A stretch of DNA of 64,000 nucleotides from Symsagittifera roscoffensis. Taxonomy: Eukaryota > Xenacoelomorpha > Acoela > Convolutidae. A model generated the notes under the pieces. That model saw only the letters and a list, made by a program, of their open reading frames with translations, had not been told where the DNA came from and made no database searches. Positions 12,768-24,674 of the stretch are shown here, in pieces. The translations under genes were made by a program, and so were the position numbers. Every line of letters begins with the position of its first letter. Position 1 is the stretch's first letter. The stretch lies in contig NC_087068.1 in assembly GCF_963678635.1 (NCBI RefSeq), positions 16,932,027 to 16,996,026 of the forward strand, in the 5' to 3' direction.

Positions 12768-13100
12768 TCTAAATCAACAGGTCGACGGGTCTTCAAGCCG
12801 AAGAGACTTCAAGCCGAAGGGTCTTGAGGCCGAAAATAAAACTAACTAAACAAGCATATGAAACCACTTTTTTTTCATCTGTAAAACGTTGCTTTAGAGT
12901 TATTCATGACAATGCACCACTTAGGATTGGCAACTTCAACAACAATAGCCGTTTTTCGAAAAGCATAATATATCAATTGAAAAAGATCATGAAATTGAGA
13001 AATGCTTCAGAAAAACTCTTCAAATTAATTATATTACATAACTTGAGAATATTCGGCTCGAAGTCCCTCACTTTACAATTCGGCTTGAAGTCCACCACCC
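12768..13100. mobile_element. Small inverted-repeat element with CTTCAAGCCGAA ends
   Basis: Left part carries cttcaagccgaa twice plus a variant (12785-12833). The right part carries ttcggctcgaag and ttcggcttgaag (about 13050-13094), the reverse complement. The interior is AT-rich without a transposase. This looks like a MITE with repeated subterminal motifs; target duplications were not identified. Confidence 0.45.
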
Positions 13101-14829
13101 ATTAAATGCGTATGAGTTAGATATCAAAACATAGAAGCAAAAGAACGGGTTATGGGATTTTAGCAGACCGGTTTTTTAGCAGGCTCAAGATGCAATAGCT
13201 AACTTCAAACGCGGCATTGGCGATAAGCTACCGCTTGCTGCGCTGCGCTTCAATTCAACACGAGTGTTTTTGTGCGCTTAAATCTTTGTTTTGCCGCTAA
13301 CTTATACTGTTGTGTTTTTGAAGTTGATAGTTTTGTTGACAAATCGTGAGATAATTGACTTAATTGGGGAAGCTTGGCCCCAGACTGAGCGTCTTTTTGA
13401 TTCTGTCAAACAATCATTTATCACTTTATTACGTTGGTCTGCTAAAAGACTCTTTTTCTTTTTTTGTGCTAAAAGACTGGTCTGCAAAACAATCGGTCCC
13501 CCAAAAGAACAATATGCTAGATCATTCAATATTGCCAAATTCATTGAAATTGAAATTGGCCACTGGTAGTGATTTACAAACTAATCAATCCTTATTTGTA
13601 TTAACAGTCTTCAAAAAAATCGGCTTTTTCTACTCTGACTGCTTACATTTGGTTGTTCATTAGCTCATTTTGCAAGCATTTCAAATTTCAAATGATTTCC
13701 CGAAAACTATTTTATTCAGTTTTGTGTAAAAAGACCAAGTGTAAATCTCCTGCCAAAAGACTGAGTGTAATGTCTTCTGCTCTTTATTTTTCCCTCTGAA
13801 ACATTTTGTTGTAGTAATCAGTTCAAAATTGGAAAACTGTCAATTCGTTTTTATGTCTTTGAAATACAACACTGGCTTGTAGTCCAGAAGTTTTTGTTTT
13901 AGAAAATGTGCTACATTTCTTTTTTGTTTTCCCGTTATCAGTTGGCTTCGAATATGCTTGTGTTTTTTTTGTTTTTCAAAGGGAGTTTTGTGATAACATT
14001 GAAGTGAACTGCCTATCATCAGAAAATTAAAATGATTGTATACAAAAGTACGCATTTAAATAAACTATGTAATTTTTTGCAAGATTTCTGACGCCCCAAT
14101 GAGCAACTTTTTATGCAACTTTTTTAAAACAGGTTTATAACTCCATCTTGCAATTTGTGGGTCAAATCTATAAGTTTTTGCTTCCATCTGTTTTTGCTGT
14201 CAGCTTGTGGCTGTCTGTTTTTGACACATATACTTATCACAAAAATTTGTTTTGATTGTCTAGAGATCATTGTCTATGAAATCATCATATTTCGTTTCTG
14301 AAGAAAAGTTTCTTTCGTTACTAACAACATTTCAGTTTGTTGAGGTTGCAAAACTCAATTGCTCAACTGATCATCTGTCACTGATAAGATCTTAATTTGA
14401 TCCTTTTTTATACCGTGGAGTTGAAATTTACCGCTCATTCAAATTTCATTTAAAACCTATAATTTTTGGTGAAGTTTTCCCATTTGAAATTAAAAACCTT
14501 TTTCTTAACGATATCTTGCTAGCGTGAACGCGTAATTTTTGACCACTCATATCAAAACCACGCCCCGAATGTCCCGGTTGCTTTTAAGAATCTAAAAACA
14601 AGTTTTGATAAAATTTAAAAAAAGTTAACTAGACAAAAAATGTTCTGGAAAAAGTTACGCGTCTAACATCGTATTTAAAATTCAAATACCTTGCCTCAAG
14701 TTTGATACAGTTTTTGAGATGAATTAAGTCATCAATTACGCGTGTGAATAGTGTAAACTACACAACGCGTTATTTGTCCCAAATTACGGAAGCTGGCCGT
14801 TTTCAAACTGCCATAGCTGTACAAAAACG
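13101..14829. other. No gene recognised
   Basis: AT-rich. A motif like ctgctaaaagactg recurs loosely at about 13440-13760, but no unit boundaries could be set. Confidence 0.35.
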
Positions 14830-15260
14830 ATAAAAAGTACATTTTTTAACAGTCGATGAGCATAGCTCAGACTCCTATATAAATTGCGATGATTTTCTTT
14901 TGTTTTTTTTTCTCAGGAAAAGTCTTAAATTTTGTTGATGTTCTAATTCACTTTTTTGCGGTTTGCCCATTCATTTCTTTTTAACGTTTTTCCCTAGTTC
15001 AAAGGAAGACAAACTAAACGATCGAACAGCAAAAGTGTAGAAGTCATGAAAAGCGCGATCAACTTCTAGTTTCAAAATTGAGTTTGGTTCTCAGATTTTT
15101 CAGAGAAATAAAAATTTTAGTTACTGAACAAGTTTTCTCGAATTTGGTTATTTTTATCAAAAAAGGGACAAAAATAGTTCGTTCTAAAAATTCAAAGACC
15201 TTTAAGGGCATCCAATTTGAAATTTGAAAATTGAAGCTTAGAAAAAACAATTGTCAATTT
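14830..15260. repeat. Diverged copy of a dispersed repeat (others at 17820 and 21010)
   Basis: Shares blocks in the same order with 17820-18280 and 21010-21445: a 'caggaaaagtcttaaat' block, a 'cagttttctc.aa.tgggtt' block, and 'aaattgttctagaa....agggc.tc'. It is the most diverged of the three copies. Confidence 0.4.
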
Positions 15261-17425
15261 TTTTGTATCGTTACGTTCATGGACTCTTGTTTGTTGGCTA
15301 TGTTTTATTTTTGAGCTTAAGACCTTTAAAATTTTTAGATGGTATAAAAACTTGATTCAAAGGTAGCTAGTTAAAAGCAGAAGCAAAAAAAAACATACCA
15401 CAAATATTCCATCCCTTCATTGGAAGTTGGAGCAAAAAAGTGAAATTGATTATAGCAAATTGTTTTGTTTCCAGTTAGCAAAATTTTTTCTGAAAAAACT
15501 CATTTTTAATTTTATCGCTTTAGTTATTTTTTACCTTTGATAACGTTCCCCCCGCACCATCTTTATTGCTTTAAATTGATCATAACGGATTTTTGTTGAA
15601 TGAATTGTTGTCTAGATAGTCAATTATCGTAGCAGTTCTAGACTAGACCACACAGGTGATTTTATTTTCATTCTAATCAATTGATTTAGAAAAACAATCC
15701 GTAATAATTGATTAGACCTCATTTTTTTTGTCAAAATACTCGACTATGTTTTTGCTCATAATTTTCTTGGAAATTGTTTTTTTTGTGTACTTGAACTGTG
15801 TACAGTTTTTTTCATATTTTTTTCTGCAAAACTCGAGCCAAAACGAACACCTTAATCCTCAAAGTTTCCCATGCTACAACGCTTCTTTTCTACCCTCTTT
15901 TCCCCCACGCCCTTTTTCCTTCACCCTCCCCCTAGGAATTTTTACAAGAAACGTTTTTGCTCGCATTGCTGGATAGCTACGAAAACTGGCATGCGGGCTA
16001 ATTGGGCTATGACAAACTTAAATGGCATTCATACTGTACCTTCATATTTCACCAAAAAAACTGAAGCTTTTGTGAGGCGAGGGGAAGAAATAGCATCCAC
16101 GTACAATCTTATAACATCCACGTACAATCTTTAACATCTTCCCGTGTACCGTCCACTTTTACCCCACCCCCCATATTTTATACCCCAAACTCACGTTCCA
16201 GATGGATAAACGGGGAAACGTAACCAGTTATAAAAACGCGATTGCATTTAAAAAAAGTAAAAATGAGTGGGAAAACAGAATTACGATTTAAATTCCATAT
16301 GGTTATGAAAATTATAGCGCTTAAAAGTTATTAAGCAGTCGAAGAGATTGGAAAGAATTAGATACAATTTTAATTGATTAAATTTGATTATAATTTTTTC
16401 GATAAAAAATTGAAAATAAATCAATTATATTTGATTGAAAATAGATTTATTGCTTTGGAAAACATAATTATTTTAATCGTTTTGTTTTATTATTGATTGT
16501 TTCCAGATTTTAGAAAGATAGACATTAAAAATCCAATTTTATGAAAAAAAGTTCATATCTGAAACTTGGTTTAATTTTTTTAAGTTGCGTACTTGTTCTT
16601 GTTTCTACTTTTCTTGAGTGGGTTTGATGATTCATTTCGTAAATATTTACGGTAGAAATTGTAAATAGACAAAAAACTAAATTGTGCGGAAAAGTTGCCT
16701 CCTTCAATAATTAAGAAAGTAAGGGAATGATGGGGTCGGAAAAAGTTTGGTTTTGTTTTTTGAATCAACGGTCGAAACCAACCATTTGGCGACCTTACCA
16801 TTCCTTTCCTAATTTGCTTAAAAATTAAACGGGAAAAAAGTTTAGCACATGTGTCGACCCCCTGGTTCTCAAATTGCTCTCTTATGAATCTCTTTTTACT
16901 CCGTGGGTTCGCCTGGATGAGCTTAATAATTGAGAAAAACTGGCTGACCGACACTATTTTTTGTGAAAAATGAAGAATAAGCGCAGGCTTTAGCAAATTC
17001 GGTCCAACTATTAATCCTCAACTTCTCAAGTATTTATTGAGTGAATATGCTAATTGAACAAAGCAGTCTGGATCAACAAAATCTAAAATTTGGCTCACTT
17101 AATATCAGTACAAACAAATCTGAATTTCACATTGGCTGACGTCCGCAGAAGAAAAATGATTGCCCTACAATTGGTTTTAAAAGCAAATAATACAAATAAA
17201 TGGCAGTTAGATGATAGCAACTTTTCGCATAAAAAAATTGGGTAAAAAAACCATCACAATTTAAGATATGCATGATTGTATGATATGCATTTTTTCATTA
17301 AAAAAAACAATTTTGAGGTAAAAAAAATTCAATTCTTTTTTGATTCCAAACACGCTTCTGTGCTCAAATAAGCATTTTACAAAACAAAAGTTTTGCACGC
17401 ATAATTTGTTATTTTGTTCTTATAA
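15261..17425. other. No gene recognised
   Basis: Mostly AT-rich. A pyrimidine-rich tract lies at 15885-15935 and a short direct repeat (atccacgtacaatctt twice) at 16095-16132. An open minus-strand frame at 16580-16996 shows no recognisable domain and is not annotated as a gene. Confidence 0.35.
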
Positions 17426-17433
17426 CGCAGTCC

Positions 17434-17634
17434 GGCTCTTTTTCCTTTTCCCCCCACCTCACACGACCTTCAATATATTATTATAACGAGAGGTTTTACG
17501 AGGTTGAGTATGAAGACCAAATACGTTTGTCGTGCCCTTATTTGTCTGTATGTAAATTTTCATAATAATCGGACAATGTGGTCAACAAATTTACATGTAA
17601 AATTTTGCAGGTGGGGGGAAAAGGAAAAAGAGCC
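17434..17634. mobile_element. 201-bp inverted-repeat element with 8-bp target duplication
   Basis: The left end, GGCTCTTTTTCCTTTTCCCC with six more bases (CCACCT), is the exact reverse complement of the right end, giving about 26-bp terminal inverted repeats. The element is flanked by a perfect 8-bp direct repeat CGCAGTCC (17426-17433 and 17635-17642). No coding capacity. An 8-bp duplication is typical of hAT transposons (and a few other superfamilies), so this is a non-autonomous MITE; intact ends suggest a recent insertion. Confidence 0.85.
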
Positions 17635-17819
17635 CGCAGTCCATGTTGAGTTTTTCACTCAAAAAAATCAAAAAAATCACGAGCGAGTATTTTTTTTTGA
17701 AAATCGTGAAATTGTAAACCAAACGAGCTGTTTTCTCAACCACCAAAATTTTCAAAGTAAAATTTTTCTAGCCATATACAAAAACCTAAGCTTTTAGAAT
17801 AGCTCCTTTCAACTAGGTT

Positions 17820-18280
17820 GTACTAGGAAAATTCAGACGCTAATGTAGTAGGTCAAGTCTTGCCATGTTTTTATGAGTAATGAACGCCTTGCTGATTTTT
17901 TTTTCAGGAAAAAAGCTTAAATTGTGCATACAAGTCTCTAATAACTACAGATGTGCATTCTTTCATATTGATGCATTTATGAATGCACTTAGGTATATAT
18001 GCACTTTTTGAGTTGAATTTAAACTCATCTGCTGAAAATGACGTAAAGAGCACTCTCCAAATACGAACGTGGAAATCGCGCGCAAAAACGAAAGTGTTTC
18101 GCAAGTGGAATTTAATTTTCAGATTTCCAGTGGAATAAAAATTGTACCTGTTGATCCAGTTTTCTCAAACTGGGTTAATGTTATCAGAAAAGGCCTAATC
18201 ATAAATTGTTCTAGAAACTCAATGAGCTCAAAGGGCGTCTATATTTTTCTTTGAAATTCGAAAGTTGAGATTTTTTCCTT
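17820..18280. repeat. Dispersed repeat, copy 2
   Basis: Closely matches 21010-21445, including 'aagtctctaataactacag', 'tgcatttatgaatgcactta' and 'agcactctccaaata'. No terminal inverted repeats or coding potential seen, so its class is open. Confidence 0.65.
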
Positions 18281-18579
18281 CGCGGTTTTTTTCGAGTCGC
18301 AGTTTTTTTATGTTTACTTGCGTTCATAACTCTTTTCCCATCTTCGATTGGCTATGTTTTTTTATAACAGTTTGCAGTATAAAACTCGAACACCCAATTT
18401 TTACACCCAAATGAAGAGGATGAATGAGTCCAATTTCTTAAATACTTGACTGACGACAGATGTGATTAAGTTATATATCATATTTAAAATCTTTTTGTTT
18501 GGGTAACTTGTTCAAAATTCAAAAAAAAGTCGAAAAGCAGATTCAAAGTTTCATCTTGTGTGATTTCAAAATGTTGCAG

Positions 18580-18827
18580 GTGGGAACTCAGATTTCTGCC
18601 AGTGTCTGGCGAACAACTCCTACTTCACCGGCAACACAGCCAAGTGGTTCGTCGGCTGCTGCAAGATCAAAACAGCCCCCACCCTGGGAGTGAATTGTGT
18701 GCACGTGGAGAGCATCACACCATCCAAGTGGGGGGACACCAAATGGCAGCTGTGCAGTGAGATGGAGCTGGAGCTTCCTGAATGTTACAGTCGATCTACA
18801 GGGTCAAAAATACAATTCTTTGTTTGA
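18580..18827 (+). CDS. Cysteine-rich last exon of an unrecognised, probably secreted protein
   Basis: A GC-rich island that opens after a good acceptor (tgttgcag) and reads for 81 residues to TGA at 18825. It has seven cysteines: a C-x-C pair (FCQC), an adjacent pair in WFVGCCKIKT, then single cysteines in NCVHVES, WQLCSEME and PECY. There are also two Trp-rich segments (TAKWFVGCC, PSKWGDTKWQL). Codon use is clearly unlike the surrounding AT-rich DNA. The spacing suggests a disulfide-stabilised extracellular domain; I do not recognise the family. The exon starts with two bases of a split codon, which fits the phase of the signal-peptide exon at 3544-3649. An odd number of cysteines suggests further exons upstream or a free cysteine. 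A Helentron-like element begins about 24 bases after the stop. Confidence 0.6.
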
Positions 18828-18851
18828 AATAACTTAGGCTTGAACAGTTGT

Positions 18852-19387
18852 TGTTCAAACTTTCGCAACGAAAGTAACTGAATATTTGTGCTCAGGGTTG
18901 GTTATTTTCTTCAGACAAATTACGACTTTTTAACCAGCCATTTTTTTGACTGAAATTTTTAATATCTTTCAAAAGCTATTGTTGTCGTGAGGTTAAATTC
19001 GAAAAGATATTTCACCTGTGATAATTTTTCGTAAAAATTTATGGGGGTTTAAATTTTACCATTTTGGCCATTTTGGGAAATTAACGCGCAATATATTTCG
19101 CGCTATTAACGCGTATGCGGAGATTCAATCCGTCTTATAAATCGTTCTAAATTGGTTGAACGAAGCTTGTTTGCCATAATTGATTTGTTACAAGGAACAA
19201 AATCTATCTTTTTTACTTTATATGGCGTGTGGGGTGATGATTTTCATAAAAAAATTTCAAATTTTAGAAAAAAAAATTTCATTTTATTTTATTTCATTTA
19301 ATTTTTTTAATGTTATTACTGCTGCTCCATAAACCTTAAAAGGCAGTCGGAACATTCAGGGCTTCGCCCTGATCCGAGCAGTCTTGT
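18852..19387 (+). mobile_element. Helentron-like (HINE-type) element, full length
   Basis: Runs from the 5' end (here mutated, tgttcaaactttcgcaacga) to gatccgagcagtcttg. Near the 3' end it carries agtcggaaca, the inverse of the family 5' terminus, followed by the hairpin tcagggcttcgccctga. A second, shorter copy follows head-to-tail with only one or two bases between. Confidence 0.75.
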
Positions 19388-19720
19388 TGTTCCGACTTTC
19401 GATACGAAAGTAACGGAATATTTGTGCTCGGGGTGGGTTTTTTTTTTCTTCAGACAAATTTCGACTTTTTAACTAGCCATTTTTGACGGAATTTTTAAAT
19501 ATCATTCAAAAGGTATTGTTATCCTGAGCTTGAATTTGAAAAGATATTTCACCTGTGATAATTTTTCGTAAAAATTTATGGGGGTTTAAATTTTACCATT
19601 TTGGCCATTTTGGGAAATTAACGCGCGATATATTTCGCGCTATTAACGCGTATGCGGAGATTCAATCCGTCTTAGAAATCGCTCCAAATTGGTAGAAGGA
19701 ACTGATACGAGTACTCTTGT
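19388..19720 (+). mobile_element. Helentron-like element in tandem, 3'-deleted
   Basis: Starts with an intact tgttccgactttcgatacga and follows the family consensus to 'aatccgtcttagaaatcgc', then jumps to the last bases of the family (gatacgagtactcttgt). The tandem arrangement with the preceding copy resembles arrays described for Helentron-derived elements. Confidence 0.75.
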
Positions 19721-21009
19721 TTATTTTTTAAAATGCAAAAATTTTTGCGAAAAAGTTGTATAGGCCAAAAGACAAAGTTTTTACCAAAAAAAATCGAAAT
19801 TATCCAATCAAAAAATCAAATTCTCGATCAATTTTTTCAGAAATCAAATAGTTCAAAAACACTAGAGATGAATTGTCTCAAATAAGCCATATTTTTTTAA
19901 TAAAAAAGTTGAAAAATTTCGTTATTTGTTTAAAAAAAGCAATGCGTAAAAATTATCTTTAGTCTCATAATCTTAGATTTGACCGAATCTTTTAAATCGG
20001 TTTTTGGGTGCTAGTTTTTTCATACTTAAGTTAAGCTTAAGTTGGATGTTAATTGTTGAAGTCTCTTAAGATGTAAGAACGGAATGATTAAGAGATCCAA
20101 TTGAGCATTCAAAAATTGCAACTATTGCGACGTAAGTTTTAAAATTAAGAGCATTCCATTTTTTTAGATGTTGATCACAAGTTCGCTTTTACTTTCCTTG
20201 TGAGGGATTGCATTTGTATGCTGTTCATTACACATTCTAATGTTTTAATTAATTTTTTTGAGTAAAACGGGGTTAATTTTGAACAAATGTAGGCTACACT
20301 CAAATTTAGCTTATGAAAATCTTTATTTCTTCCTCTAAAACAATCTGAGGCGAATATATATGGTTGATATGTTTTTTCAAACAATCAGAATTGATAGACG
20401 TTTCTAATCGTTTTCGCACAAAACCAAAATCAGTTTCAGCAGTAAAAAAGATAATAAATAATTGCAGAGCAATTTTTTGCGGTGCAATTCAATCATGGAA
20501 ATTTGTTTTTGTTAATGGTTTTCCGTTTATCTTAACTCGGTACCCTAAAAAATAAGTTTTTGTTTCCAAATCGTCTTTCATCTGGAAGTGTTTGATAATT
20601 CATTTATCTGCATAATTTGCACTCAATCACTTTTCCTTTTATTGGCCTGAATGTATTGGCGGCCTACTTTGAGGTTTTCACGATTTAAATGAGGTTTCCA
20701 AATACTTCCAATTTTTTCCCAACATTCTGAGTCTCCATCATACGAAACGCCACCATTTTATCACTTGATTATGATAAAAAGTTATCTTGATTTTCTTGCA
20801 TATTTAAGTTTTTTATGATATTTTAAAGTTTTTTGATTTTGCAGAAATATTAAACATCAGAATAATTAAAAATAATTTTTGCGGAACTTGCGTTGAATTG
20901 ATAATTTTTGCGTTGAAAAATAAATTAATTCTAATGATTGAAAATTGGCTTTTTTATTGCAAATTTTGATTTTTTTTGTCTTGAAAATAATCAATGTTTT
21001 TGAACTTGA
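19721..21009. other. No gene recognised
   Basis: AT-rich DNA with short chance ORFs only. Confidence 0.35.
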
Positions 21010-21445
21010 TTTTGATAAGAGTAATGAACGTAATGAAGACTCTCACATAAGTCTTGCTGATTTTTTTATAGGAAAAAGTCTTAAATGGTGCATAAAAGTC
21101 TCTAATAACTACAGTTGTGCATTCATAGATATTGACGCATTTATGAATGCACTTAGGTATATATGCATTCAAATGAAGTTCATCCGCTGAGAGTTACCTA
21201 AATAGCACTCTCCAAATAAGAATGTGGAAATAGCGCAAAAAATGTGAACGATTTTAAGTTTCTAATGTGGAAATTAGTTTTTAGAATCCCAGGGGAATCA
21301 AAATTTTAGCTTTTGAACCAGTTTTCTTAAATTGGGTTGAAAAATGCTATCAGAAAAGTGCAAATCATAAATTGTTCTAGATATTTGAAGAGCTTAAAAG
21401 GCATCTATTTTTTTCTTCGAAATTCGAAAGGTGCGATTTTTTCAA
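21010..21445. repeat. Dispersed repeat, copy 3
   Basis: Matches 17820-18280 over more than 400 bp with scattered substitutions and small indels. Confidence 0.65.
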
Positions 21446-21633
21446 CATTCATTACAATGATATAATTTTTTAAGCAGAAAACTAAACTTATTAAAAAAAA
21501 CTATCGTGCATGCCTCTGAAATCAGCTTTCCGATGCTTTGAAGAAATATCTTCGTATAACATTTTCAATACTTCTATTTTAAAAAATTATGAATTTATTT
21601 CTTGAAAGAAAAAACTAAGCTGAGACTGAAAAT

Positions 21634-21870
21634 ATGAGTTTTATTTCTAAAAGGATGATAGCGATGGGATTCGAACCGCGTTTCGAGCTCATAGATGATG
21701 AGGAGTCAAAGCAAAATACAACAGATGAACCAGAAAACGAAGAGTACCAGCCAAGAATGGGTGAAGAGAAGTTTGCTCCGAAGAGAACCAGAAACGGATC
21801 AAATAAGATGATCAGAAAAATCAGTCCAGTTTTGATAGTCATTTTGGAGGCAATTTTCCAGAATATTTGA
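21634..21870 (+). CDS. Hypothetical acidic ORF, 78 residues
   Basis: ATG to TGA without interruption. The centre is hydrophilic and acidic (ELIDDEESKQNTTDEPENEE), then comes a basic patch (PKRTRNGSNK) and a hydrophobic C-terminal tail (SPVLIVILEAIF) that could be a short membrane anchor. Residue composition and GC content are unlike the surrounding DNA and look coding. No family was recognised. It could be a single-exon micro-protein or a terminal exon; an AG lies 17 bases before the ATG. The antisense frame is also open but looks like a shadow. Confidence 0.3.
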   Translation: MSFISKRMIAMGFEPRFELIDDEESKQNTTDEPENEEYQPRMGEEKFAPKRTRNGSNKMIRKISPVLIVILEAIFQNI

Positions 21871-23147
21871 ATCTAATTAAGTTTTTTAGTGAAATAAAAT
21901 CATCAATGAAATGAAATAATTTCATTACTATTTATATGATGCTAAATTATAAGGATTATGCTAAATTATCAGTTGACTGCTTGAGGATTTTTCAGAAATG
22001 ATCATCAAATGAATTAATGTTTCAATGGCGAGTGGAGGATCTTCTGAGGCGTGTGAAAAAGGAGAAAGGGGGTGGTAAAAATTTGCTCACTTTTGAAGTT
22101 TTGAAAACTCGCGGGCGTTTTTTGGCTTGTGGTGTTAGTTTAGAGTAGACGACCAGAAAGTGCAATGAAATAGACTTTTAGGCACCCGTTGGCAAAAAAA
22201 CCGTAGAAAAAAGCAGAATCGAGAAAAAAATCTGGTTGCTCCCTAAACATGCTCTTGTATTATTATTCAGAATACGAATGTAAACAACAGTAGTTAAATG
22301 CAAAAAGCAAGCCACTCTTTATGTACAAAAGTTTAATGATAAATGAATAATTCCATTTAAAAATGTTCAATCCCACCCAGCCCCTATTTTTACAAACATC
22401 AATTTAATGGTGTAACCAGCGGTGTGACAAGGTTATAAATGGACAAGGCTTGGTTATGAATGCTAGATTATGAATGCTAGGTTATGAATGGACATCAGCT
22501 ATGCTTGGATTTGTGTAGTTGTCACGCCAATTTTCGAAAAAGAAAAGAAAATTTCAGTAAAGTCTTACCACTAATATTTCATACGTGGGCGGGGGATTGA
22601 AAAAAATTATAATTAAAATTTTGTGCTGGATGACTTTGATTTATGTTCAATTCAATGTTTGTTGTTCGTTTATGCCTGTTTGTTGTTTGGGCTTCAATTA
22701 AGATCAAATTAAAATATTTTGAAATGAAGTTTTTACATCAGCAGTTGTATATTCACTTAATTCACTTGTGAGATCGAAACTGACTGGTAATAGGGAACCA
22801 CAACATTTAATCATTAACAATTTTTTTTGCTTCTTATAGCTTCTACGTCTTATTTTTTAAAAACTTTTTACACAAACTGCTTGGTAAATATTAGTTGACC
22901 AGAATTTGAACTGACTTCTTAATTAAAAATTATGTTCAATCACGACTGCGAGCAGATTTTATTTAATTTTAGAAGTTTGTTTTTTGAAAAATTGGATGAT
23001 AGGGGTTTCATTTTGCCTCAAAAACAGCATACTTTTTCTTCACTTGCTTTCCAGGTTGTTTTTTTTTGTCTGATATAAGCAACTGTTATTGCACTTCAAA
23101 CTTACTCTAAAATTTGGAAACTTGCCAACTTTACTTAGTTAGTTCAT
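21871..23147. other. No gene recognised
   Basis: Contains a short imperfect repeat, 'ttatgaatgctag' (about 22440-22490). Otherwise AT-rich without exon signals. Confidence 0.35.
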
Positions 23148-24193
23148 TGCGAGGCCAAAAGTGGCAAACAAATTGACGTCTGTAGGTTACTGTAATCCAG
23201 AGACCAGTCTTAGGACAAGTTTGAAAATGTGAGTGGATTCCTCTAACAAAAAATTTGTGGAATCTGCACACATGTAAGTATATCGTAAGCTTTGTCGCAA
23301 ATTACTTTTGTCGTGGATTCAGCAATGAGCAAAAATAGCTGGGTTAATCTGGATTCCGGAAAGGCAAGCGCATTCCTCAAATTGTAACTAGATTCCGCAA
23401 ATGTAAGGGTATTCAAACGTTTTATTTATTAAACTAAACTAACCCAGTTCTTGCATAAACTTTAAAGAGCTACAGCTATAATGAATACATAGCAAATACA
23501 AAACATAAAACTAAAGACTCAACCATTGTCACTGTCATCGGAACTCACTGGCAAATCTTGGGTCATTGAATAATTAAATTTGTGAGTGTACCCCTCTAGT
23601 ATTTAGCATAAATTATCAAGTCAGGTCTTTCAATGTTCCTATTTTTCAATTTCAAAATATTTTGTTAAGCTGTGTAATAAGTGTTGGCAATCTAAGCAAA
23701 TATCCATCTCAATAGTTATGGGATCATAAAACACACATATACTTCTGTATTGTCACCTGAGTAGGTGATGCAGATAAATTCGCTATATCACTACTTCAGA
23801 AAAAGCGGTTACTTTAAAACTCGAAGGTTTAAATGTTCTTTAAGTTTTTAGGAAAACAATGTTTATTTCATCATTTGAGATAAATTGTTATTTCTGCAAT
23901 TGAGATGAATTCTAATTAAGATATTTCGTCTTTCTTATACGATATCATTTAACCATTTTTTCTTTGGAAAATTCTTCTAGTTTTTCTGCAGTTTGCATGT
24001 TTTGATTGCGGATTCTGCAAAATTGGCTGTTTCTAGGGGCATTTCTGAGCGTTGAAATGTTTTAGGTATTTGCGAAAATTGCGAAAATTGCGAAAATAAA
24101 AATAGACGTATTGCGGATTTCCCGACATTTATGTTTTCAGCTTGTCGCAGAATCCGTTTACAATTCACAAAACAAACAGTTTGGCTTGGTAAT
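23148..24193. mobile_element. GCGGATTCCGC-type inverted-repeat element, diverged copy
   Basis: Left end cattgcgaggccaaaagtgg and right end cagtttggcttggtaat are diverged versions of the family TIR ATTACGAGGCCAAACTGTG. The subterminal regions carry decayed 'gtggattcc' and 'gcagaatccg' motifs. No transposase frame. Confidence 0.6.
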
Positions 24194-24429
24194 ATTTAAA
24201 AAACTTGTTCTTCTTGAAATTCTTGATTAAACAGTGTTGTTTAACATCGCTCGAACAGCTAAAATGGATTTTGCACTTGCATTTAAGTTGTATTCTAGAT
24301 AATACGTAGACCATGCTATAAGCAATTTATTAGTATCTCGTCGCATTTTGATATACCAATATTTCGATTTGAAAATTTTTGATTGTTTTTGATAATTTTA
24401 ATAATGATAGTTTTTGATATTTTTTGAAA

Positions 24430-24674
24430 ATTTTGGAATATTTTTGCTCGGGGTGTTTTTTTTCTCCAGAAAATCTTCTACTTTTTAACTAAGATATTTA
24501 AAAAACATCTTATATCAGCCAAAAATTTTTGTTCTCTTTAGGGCAAGTTTAAAGAGATATTTCATCTGTGATTGCTTTTTATAAATTTATGGGGGTTTAA
24601 ATTTTTGCCAATATGGCCTATTTAGACAATTGACGCGCAAAAAGTTTGCACGATTAATGCGTATGCGCGGGTTC
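24430..24674 (+). mobile_element. Helentron-like element, left part (interrupted by insertion)
   Basis: Starts in the 'tttttgctcggggtg' block and runs through 'atgggggtttaaattt' to 'gcgtatgcgcgggttc', where the next element has inserted. The rest of the copy resumes at 25878. Confidence 0.65.

Noticed and set aside
12824-13663. Three overlapping plus-strand ORFs
   Set aside because: The first lies inside a small inverted-repeat element; the others overlap each other in different frames and show no domain.
16580-16996. 138-residue minus-strand ORF
   Set aside because: Composition follows AT-rich DNA, no domain or splice context was recognisable, and no repeat family explains it. Likely a chance frame.
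21655-21680. Possible minus-strand tRNA (ggttcgaatcccatcgc resembles a T-arm)
   Set aside because: No matching acceptor stem, D-arm or anticodon arm in the preceding 80 bases; the match is short and inside a coding-like frame.
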